A stretch of 9,233 bases of DNA. It comes from Thauera sp. (lineage in GTDB: Bacteria; Pseudomonadota; Gammaproteobacteria; Burkholderiales; Rhodocyclaceae). Positions 1 through 3,599 of this stretch are shown here, one piece after another. The DNA lies in assembly GCA_003446655.1 (NCBI GenBank), contig DMCZ01000251.1:1-9233 (forward strand), given 5' to 3'. The notes below the pieces were generated by a model, which was given only the letters and a program-made list of their open reading frames with translations, made no database searches and had not been told where the DNA came from. The position numbers and the translations under genes are program-made. How positions within the stretch are numbered: position 1 is the stretch's first letter; each line of letters begins with the position of its first letter.

Positions 1-114
1 GTCGTGGCTGCCTGGGCATGTCGCTGACGGACGTCAGCGGAACATGGCCGGAAGCGTGGCGCGGGGACGGCGCGCATGCGAGCGGCAATCGGCACTCGCG
101 GCTGTCCGCATTGC
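1..114. other. Left edge, no supported gene; perfect inverted repeat at 22-39
   Basis: I see no convincing gene here: the reading frames crossing it on both strands are short and resemble no family I know. It contains a perfect 8-bp inverted repeat, CGCTGACG (22-29) and CGTCAGCG (32-39), separated by two bases. This could be an operator or a small cruciform. It lies downstream of the minus-strand DUF3085-like gene and its terminator, so it probably belongs to the upstream region of the next gene of the same mobile element, outside the window. Confidence 0.4.
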
Positions 115-145
115 CGGGAAGAAAGAGGCCCCCGGAGCGGGGGCC
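115..145 (-). terminator. Rho-independent terminator of the minus-strand DUF3085-like gene
   Basis: A perfect 7-bp GC-only stem, GGCCCCC (127-133) with GGGGGCC (139-145), encloses a five-base loop. Read on the minus strand, the stem is followed at once by the pyrimidine stretch TCTTTCTTCC (126-117). It begins 12 bases past the TGA stop (160-158) of the minus-strand gene. Position, stem and T-rich tail together fit an intrinsic terminator for that gene. The T tract is interrupted by C, so efficiency may be partial. Confidence 0.65.
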
Positions 146-157
146 AGGGATGGGCGG

Positions 158-472
158 TCAGTTACCGCTGGGCGTGGGAGGAACCGCCTGCAGCGACAGG
201 TGTGTCGCGGTGGCGGACACGTCGAGGTCGTCCTCGCTGCGCAGGATGCGCGCAAACACGCCCTCCTTCGGATCGAAGAACTCGCCGAAGTCGTCGCCAC
301 CGAACGCGGCGCGCGCCAGCTCCCACCAGTCATCGAACGCATCGACATCCGGGTTGCAGCCGGCGGCATAGGCGATGGTCTTCAGACGACCATCGGGTCG
401 GCGCTCGCCGCGCTCGGCCAGGAAGTACACGCCCTGATCCTTGACCAGGATGATGCGGCATTGGTTGACCAC
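158..472 (-). CDS. DUF3085-like hypothetical protein of integrative conjugative elements; 5' end probably damaged
   Basis: The 104-aa frame from GTG at 472 to TGA at 158 has coherent, soluble, acidic sequence, with segments such as RIILVKDQGVYFLAERGE, AYAAGCNPDVDAFDDWWELA and GDDFGEFFDP. I recognise these from memory as the DUF3085 family, a protein of unknown function common on ICEs of the clc/PAGI-2 type. The frame continues upstream without a stop as FKGTDLRPVPAEA, which also looks like family sequence, and reaches TGA at 514-512. Just before that stop is ATG TCT GTG (523-515). The gene may thus originally have begun at 523 as M-S-V-R and lost codon 4 by CGA to TGA. The GTG at 472 lacks a well-spaced ribosome-binding site (GAGG sits only two bases away), so this may be a pseudogene. 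It points away from the stress operon and probably belongs to the host element. Confidence 0.6.
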   Translation of the reverse strand: MVNQCRIILVKDQGVYFLAERGERRPDGRLKTIAYAAGCNPDVDAFDDWWELARAAFGGDDFGEFFDPKEGVFARILRSEDDLDVSATATHLSLQAVPPTPSGN

Positions 473-553
473 GGCCTCGGCAGGTACGGGCCGCAGGTCG
501 GTACCTTTGAATCACACAGACATGGGTGTGATCTCTAGAGAGGCAGGAAGAGA

Positions 554-580
554 GGCTTCCCGCCGCGAGGGCGGGAAGCC
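554..580. repeat. 11-bp perfect stem-loop
   Basis: GGCTTCCCGCC (554-564) pairs perfectly with GGCGGGAAGCC (570-580) around a five-base loop. No T tract follows on the plus strand; on the minus strand the following bases are pyrimidine-rich (CTCTCTTCCTG). It sits between the start of the DUF3085-like gene and the truncated transposase, both on the minus strand. It could be a weak terminator of an upstream minus-strand gene now lost, or an mRNA-stabilising hairpin. Confidence 0.55.
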
Positions 581-588
581 GCTGGGAG

Positions 589-701
589 CATGTGGTACAG
601 CATGCCTTCTACGGTCATTCGTAGATCAAGTAGATGGCCTTGTGCAGCAGAATTTCCCGCAGCTTCGACCAGTGCTCGTCACTGAGCAGTAATCGGCGCA
701 T
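589..701 (-). pseudogene. Truncated, frameshifted IS5-type transposase (N-terminal stump)
   Basis: On the minus strand, ATG at 701 starts MRRLLLSDEHWSKLREILLH, continuing KAIYLIYE to TGA at 617-615. In another frame the sequence goes on as DLRMTVEGMLYHM (about 627-589). The two pieces together match the N-terminus of IS5-family transposases of the IS1031/ISL2-like group as I remember it: a 'LSDE-W-KL' start, then 'NLRMTVEGMLYRMRVGCPWRDLP'. A small out-of-frame deletion between 'IY' and 'DLRM' (about 7 nt by comparison with the remembered consensus) separates the frames. Homology stops after 'LYHM', where the next residues no longer resemble the family and the stem-loop region begins. About 38 codons remain of a gene normally near 250-280 codons, so it is a dead relic. 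It marks an older insertion beside the element junction. Confidence 0.72.
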
Positions 702-775
702 TGCAAGCTCGTATTGGTGTTGTGTGAGAGCTACAACGACACGATCTTTCTATTACATATCAATGACTTGGTCGA
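702..775. other. Flank between the IS relic and the intact IS, no gene
   Basis: This is the sequence just upstream of the relic transposase start, so it should hold the outer end of that older insertion sequence. It is AT-richer than its surroundings (for example TTTCTATTACATATCAATG, 747-765). I could not identify terminal inverted repeats, because the relic's other end is missing. Confidence 0.35.
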
Positions 776-885
776 CCCTGAAGAACCCCTGGAACCCGCA
801 TGAACACTGGTTTTCTGGGGTGTCTACCGATGTTCGTTTCTCCCAGTTTGATTTCCAATAAGGGCTGTTTTCTGGGAGTTCTGCC

Positions 886-2427
886 GTGATGTTTGCCTGC
901 CCTGCCACCGACGATTTCTTCCGTTCGCGCATCGACCACATGATCGATCTGCGCCATCCGCTGGCGGTGCTGGCCTCGCGCATGCCATGGCAAGAGATTG
1001 AAGCCCGGGTGGCCCAGGTGTTCTCGCGCAAAGGTCGTGCGGGTGTGGCCATGCCTGACTTGGACCTGTTCGGTGAACAGTTGCAGCGTGTTGCCGTTGC
1101 CAGCAACGCCGGACGCCCCCGCGTGCCGCTGCGCATCATGATTGCTTTGCTGTACCTCAAGCATGCGTTCAACGAGTCCGACGAGGGCGTCGTCGAGCGC
1201 TGGGGCGAGACGCCGACCTGGCAGTTCTTCTCGGGGCAGGCGTACTTTGAACACCACCGTCCCTGCGACGCGACCACCCTGGTCAAGTTCCGCCAGTTGC
1301 TGGGCGAAGAAGGCGTGGAAGAGCTGCTGGCGCAGACCATCAACGTGGCGGTCGAGCTCCAGCTGATCAAGCCGCAGGAGCTGGCCCGCGTGATCGTGGA
1401 CAGCACGGTACAGCACAAGGCGATCGCCCACCCCACCGATAGCCGCCTGCTGGAGACGGCCCGGGTCAAGCTGGTCAACGCGGCCAAGGACGCCGGGATC
1501 GATCTGAAGCAGACCTTTGCCAAGGAGGGCAAGGAGTTGGGCCGCAAGGCCGGGCGCTACGCCCACGCCCGCCAGTTCAAGCGCATGCGCCAGGCCATCA
1601 AGCGCCAGCGCACCATCGTCGGCCGCCTGCAGCGCGAGATTGACCGCAAGGCCAGTGTCATCGAGCAGGCAGTTCGCCAAGCGCTCAGTGAGACCTTGAA
1701 CAAGGCCCGGCGCATCGTGGCCCAGAGCGGTCAGCGCAAAGCTGCCGACGGACAACCCAAGCTCTACGCCTGGCATGCGCCCGAGGTCGACTGCATTTCC
1801 AAGGGCAAAGCCAAGACGCCCTACGAGTTCGGCGTGAAGGTGGGCATCGCCAGCACGCTCAAAGGCAACCTGATCGTGGGCGCCCGGGCATTTCACGGCA
1901 ACCCGTACGACGGGCACACGCTGCGCGAACAGCTGGAGCAGGCCACGATCCTGATGCAGGACAGCCAGGCAAAACCAGCGACGGCCTTCGTCGATCTGGG
2001 CTACCGGGGGGTGGATGCCGACAACCCGCATGTGCACATCGTGCACCGAGGCAAGGCCAAGCGGATCAGCGAGCAGGACAGAAGGCTGCTCAAGCGGCGC
2101 CAGGCCATCGAACCCATCATCGGTCACCTCAAGGCCGATCACCGCATGGGCCGCTGCCACCTCAAGGGCGAAACCGGCGACCGGATGCACGCGGTGCTGT
2201 GCGCCGCCGGCTACAACCTCCGCTGGTTGCTGCGCATGATTGCAAAGAAGGGCATCACCTTCTTGCAGGCGGTTTTTTTGTGCCTGCAGCGGGCCGGCGC
2301 ACAGGGGCGCTCTTGGCTGGATTCTGTGATGGACAGGCATCTTTGGGCTGGTGATGTCCGATCAACCCGGTTCACAGCACTGGCCAACCGACTGACCTTG
2401 GCCGCCAGCAAGCTCGCCCAGGCTTGA
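886..2427 (+). CDS. DDE transposase, IS5-family-like (513 aa)
   Basis: This enzyme would cut and rejoin the IS ends in the cytoplasm. GTG (886) is followed directly by ATG (889), and GGGAG at 874-878 serves either start with 7 or 10 bases spacing. Near residues 20-130 lies the DUF772-type N-terminal region (RHPLAVLASRMPW, RPRVPLRIMIALLYLKH, WQFFSGQAYFEH). Catalytic acids can be placed in the RNase H-like fold: D172 in VIVDST, D370 in AFVDLGYRG and E409 in RRQAIEPIIGHLK. The last gives the R-x3-E-x6-K part of the IS5 signature (R405, E409, K416). Residues about 215-275 form a basic helical insertion. At 513 residues it is longer than typical IS5 proteins, so an IS1182-like assignment is possible. 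The frame is intact. Its C-terminal tail after the T7 run at 2273-2279 is poorly recognisable. Confidence 0.88.
   Translation: MMFACPATDDFFRSRIDHMIDLRHPLAVLASRMPWQEIEARVAQVFSRKGRAGVAMPDLDLFGEQLQRVAVASNAGRPRVPLRIMIALLYLKHAFNESDEGVVERWGETPTWQFFSGQAYFEHHRPCDATTLVKFRQLLGEEGVEELLAQTINVAVELQLIKPQELARVIVDSTVQHKAIAHPTDSRLLETARVKLVNAAKDAGIDLKQTFAKEGKELGRKAGRYAHARQFKRMRQAIKRQRTIVGRLQREIDRKASVIEQAVRQALSETLNKARRIVAQSGQRKAADGQPKLYAWHAPEVDCISKGKAKTPYEFGVKVGIASTLKGNLIVGARAFHGNPYDGHTLREQLEQATILMQDSQAKPATAFVDLGYRGVDADNPHVHIVHRGKAKRISEQDRRLLKRRQAIEPIIGHLKADHRMGRCHLKGETGDRMHAVLCAAGYNLRWLLRMIAKKGITFLQAVFLCLQRAGAQGRSWLDSVMDRHLWAGDVRSTRFTALANRLTLAASKLAQA
2264..2288 (+). repeat. Inverted repeat around a T7 run inside the transposase 3' end
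   Basis: TGCAGGC (2264-2270) and GCCTGCA (2282-2288) form a perfect 7-bp stem whose loop contains seven consecutive T residues (2273-2279). It is inside the transposase frame, about 140 bases before the stop. It may be chance. Homopolymer runs in IS genes are also places where polymerase or ribosome slippage can occur. Confidence 0.45.
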
Positions 2428-2528
2428 AGTGAATATTTCAGGGACGACGACTTATAGCGAAGCGGCAACAGACCCTAGGCAAAAACGGCGGGCGCCATTG
2501 ACATGGATGAATGTTATGTGCCGTGCCC

Positions 2529-2558
2529 CTTGAAATTTGCAAGAAAGCGCGCACTATT
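2529..2558 (+). promoter_or_regulatory. Candidate heat-shock (sigma-32-like) or sigma-70-like promoter of the operon
   Basis: CCCCTTGAAA (2526-2535) is an excellent match to the sigma-32 -35 box (consensus CTTGAAA, with upstream Cs). After 14 bases comes CGCACTAT (2550-2557), a partial match to the sigma-32 -10 box CCCCATNT. For sigma-70, TTGAAA (2530-2535) with a 17-bp spacer gives ACTATT (2553-2558), a weak -10. A transcript starting near 2565 would include both possible starts of dna. The content of the operon, all heat-shock proteins, fits sigma-32 control, but that is an inference. Confidence 0.45.
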
Positions 2559-2575
2559 GCAAATGGTTGCAAGAA
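2537..2575 (+). promoter_or_regulatory. Three phased TTGCAA palindromes, candidate operator
   Basis: The palindrome TTGCAA occurs at 2537-2542, 2557-2562 and 2567-2572. The start-to-start distances are 20 and 10 bases, so all three face the same side of the helix. The first and third extend to identical 9-mers, TTGCAAGAA (2537-2545 and 2567-2575), 30 bases apart. They overlap the promoter spacer, the -10 and the expected start region, where a bound protein would block or modulate transcription. The small HTH protein encoded immediately downstream is an obvious candidate ligand, but nothing in the sequence proves it. Confidence 0.45.
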
Positions 2576-2618
2576 TCGGCAATTGATGAACAAGGTTGAA
2601 GAGTTGCGTGGTGGAACC

Positions 2619-2831
2619 ATGAAAACTGGTCCGGATGAAATCTTCACGCTCGACGAGCTGGCGGCGTACTTGAAGGTCGGCAAGCGCACGCTATACCGAC
2701 TGGCCGCGCAAGAGGAGATCCCGGCGTTCAAAGTGGGTGGGACATGGCGGTTTCGGCGAAGCGACATCGATCGCTGGATTGAAGATCGATCGCCAACCGA
2801 GGCACGGAAAGGAGGTGATGCGCGAAGGTGA
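2619..2831 (+). CDS. dna: Small excisionase-like helix-turn-helix DNA-binding protein (tLST 'Dna')
   Basis: A 70-aa protein that is almost entirely one DNA-binding domain of the excisionase/MerR-like winged-helix type (HTH_17). The helix-turn-helix spans about residues 9-34 (FTLDELAAYLKVGKRTLYRL) and the wing follows with GGTWRFRRSDIDRWIED (40-56). This family acts as small transcription regulators or as recombination directionality factors. ATG 2619 was chosen because GGTGGA lies just upstream and the domain starts at once; an in-frame ATG at 2586 would add 11 residues but has no clear ribosome-binding site. It is the first gene of the stress operon, matching the dna gene that precedes hsp20 and clpG in the transmissible stress-tolerance locus. 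Autoregulation through the TTGCAA repeats upstream is my inference. No integrase is encoded beside it, so a regulatory role seems likelier than excision. Confidence 0.85.
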   Translation: MKTGPDEIFTLDELAAYLKVGKRTLYRLAAQEEIPAFKVGGTWRFRRSDIDRWIEDRSPTEARKGGDARR

Positions 2832-2937
2832 ACAGCTTGACTCCGACACGTACGCCGTATGGCCTGTGTGCCTTGGCCTGGATCAGCAGGCAAACGGATT
2901 GAGAGATTCCCTGACTATTTCTGGAGGTGTGACATGA
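2818..2937 (+). CDS. Possible 39-aa small protein or coupling frame between dna and hsp20
   Basis: ATG 2818 opens a 39-codon frame (MREGEQLDSDTYAVWPVCLG...) that begins inside the last codons of dna and ends with TGA at 2935-2937. That stop overlaps the hsp20 start as ATGA. AAAGGAGGTG (2808-2817) lies directly before the ATG; the motif is strong but only about two bases away, which is closer than usual. I recognise no family. The double overlap would allow ribosomes to pass from dna through this frame to hsp20, so its main role could be translational coupling. It may equally be chance; evolutionary conservation would decide. Confidence 0.25.
   Translation: MREGEQLDSDTYAVWPVCLGLDQQANGLRDSLTISGGVT
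2923..2927 (+). promoter_or_regulatory. Ribosome-binding site of hsp20
   Basis: GGAGG ends six bases before ATG 2934 and fixes the start of the small heat-shock protein; the longer open frame to the left (from 2859) has no such signal. TTCC at 2907-2910 could pair weakly with GGAG over a 12-base loop. This is a short helix, not a recognisable ROSE or FourU thermometer. Confidence 0.7.
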
Positions 2938-3503
2938 GTTTCGATCTGAAAAAGTTGGCTCCCTGGAACTGGTTCAAGAACGAACAGGAAGAGCAACAGG
3001 CGGCTGCCTCGCTGCCTGTGCAGCGCAATGACCAGCCTGTGGCAGGGGGTGCAGTCAGTCCGATCCTGCAATTGCATCGCGAAATCGACCGCCTCTTTGA
3101 TGACGCATTCCGCGGGTTTGGTTTTCCGACTTTGGCCATGCCACGTTGGCCGGCAGAGTGGCCAGGCATGCTGAAGCCGGCCGTGGACATCCAGGAAACC
3201 GATACGCAGTACAGGATTGCTGTGGAAGTTCCAGGTGTCGAGGAGAAGGACATCCAGATCACGCTCGACAACGACGTGCTGGTGGTGCGCGGTGAAAAGC
3301 GGCAGGAGCAGGAGAAGAAGGAGGGAGGCTTCCATCGGATCGAGCGGTCCTACGGCAGTTTTCAGCGTGCGCTGAACCTGCCCGGCGATGCCAATCAGGA
3401 CTCCATCAAGGCCAATTTCAAGAATGGCGTGCTCACCATCACGATGGACAAGCGTGAGGCCAGTGCACCGAAGCAGGGGCGCTCCATTCCCATCAACAGC
3501 TGA
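2934..3503 (+). CDS. shsp20: Small heat-shock protein, Hsp20/alpha-crystallin family (tLST sHsp20)
   Basis: A 189-aa ATP-independent holdase that binds unfolding proteins in the cytoplasm and keeps them ready for refolding or disaggregation. The alpha-crystallin domain covers about residues 81-175, from KPAVDIQETDTQYRIAVEVP through the FKNGVLTITM strand with the family's G-V-L motif (G165-L167). The N-terminal arm (1-80) is long, with hydrophobic and Gln/Pro-rich parts, including LHREIDRLFDDAFRGFG typical of class A bacterial sHsps. The C-terminus ends in the I-x-I oligomerisation motif I185-P-I187. The start ATG has a good GGAGG site. It stands between dna and clpG, as in the stress-tolerance locus, where the two chaperones probably act in sequence on aggregates. 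The gene is intact and of normal length. Confidence 0.95.
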   Translation: MSFDLKKLAPWNWFKNEQEEQQAAASLPVQRNDQPVAGGAVSPILQLHREIDRLFDDAFRGFGFPTLAMPRWPAEWPGMLKPAVDIQETDTQYRIAVEVPGVEEKDIQITLDNDVLVVRGEKRQEQEKKEGGFHRIERSYGSFQRALNLPGDANQDSIKANFKNGVLTITMDKREASAPKQGRSIPINS

Positions 3504-3542
3504 AATCGACTGCCGCTTGCGTACTTGATCAATCAACTCGCA

Positions 3543-3573
3543 GACGAGGTGCCATGACACGCGGCACCTCGTC
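3543..3573 (+). repeat. 11-bp perfect hairpin between hsp20 and clpG
   Basis: GACGAGGTGCC (3543-3553) pairs perfectly with GGCACCTCGTC (3563-3573) around a nine-base loop. It lies 39 bases after the hsp20 stop and 26 bases before the clpG start. No T tract follows (GCCCCAATCACTCC), so it is not a classic terminator. It could protect the 3' end of an hsp20 message or cause partial attenuation, giving more Hsp20 than ClpG from one transcript. Confidence 0.6.
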
Positions 3574-3581
3574 GCCCCAAT

Positions 3582-3594
3582 CACTCCAGGAGTG
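3582..3594 (+). promoter_or_regulatory. clpG ribosome-binding site inside a palindrome
   Basis: AGGAG (3588-3592) is seven bases before ATG 3600 and fixes the clpG start. It lies within the perfect palindrome CACTCC-A-GGAGTG. Folded on itself, only CACT with AGTG can pair, leaving the core of the site in a five-base loop. Such a small helix would melt easily; any temperature effect is speculative. Confidence 0.5.
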
Positions 3595-3599
3595 CCAGC

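Larger units (their letters stand above)
776..2443 (+). mobile_element. Apparently complete IS5-family-like insertion sequence (about 1.67 kb)
   Basis: The element is defined by its single transposase gene and tentatively by inverted termini. CCCTGAA at 776-782 is matched by TTCAGGG at 2437-2443, seven perfect bases; beyond them the inverted similarity is patchy. I see no exact target duplication: the flanks are TCGA (left) and ACGA (right). Between the left end and the transposase lies a leader of about 110 bp with an imperfect direct repeat, GTTTTCTGGG at 810-819 and 867-876. The element sits directly upstream of the stress operon in the same orientation, so read-through or an outward promoter could affect that operon. 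The exact ends are uncertain. Confidence 0.5.
2444..2618 (+). other. Intergenic regulatory region between the IS and the stress operon
   Basis: No gene is supported here. The left part (2444-2510) shows nothing clear. The right part (2520-2618) carries the promoter candidate and the TTGCAA repeats described separately. The first gene of the operon could start in-frame at ATG 2586 instead of 2619, which would shorten this region. Confidence 0.6.

Noticed and set aside
44..538. 164-aa plus-strand open frame over the DUF3085-like gene
   Set aside because: Opposite to a frame with better protein-like sequence and its own terminator; the plus-strand translation shows no recognisable domain.
760..2340. 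526-aa minus-strand open frame opposite the transposase
   Set aside because: It is the antisense of a GC-rich DDE transposase with clear catalytic motifs; the translation resembles no protein family and is a codon-bias shadow.
772..2447. Target-site duplication of the intact IS
   Set aside because: The flanks TCGA and ACGA match only in the last three bases and are not aligned to an exact duplication at the proposed ends.
2498..2526. TTGACA as the -35 box of a sigma-70 promoter
   Set aside because: The hexamer is perfect but no acceptable -10 lies 16-18 bases downstream (CCGTGC there); TTATGT is only 10 bases away.
2832..2933. RNA thermometer (ROSE or FourU) before hsp20
   Set aside because: Only a 4-bp TTCC/GGAG helix with a 12-base loop could be drawn over the Shine-Dalgarno; no ROSE-type or UUUU element was found.
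3543..3573. Intrinsic terminator after hsp20
   Set aside because: The stem is strong, but no T tract follows on either strand, and clpG belongs to the same operon in known loci.
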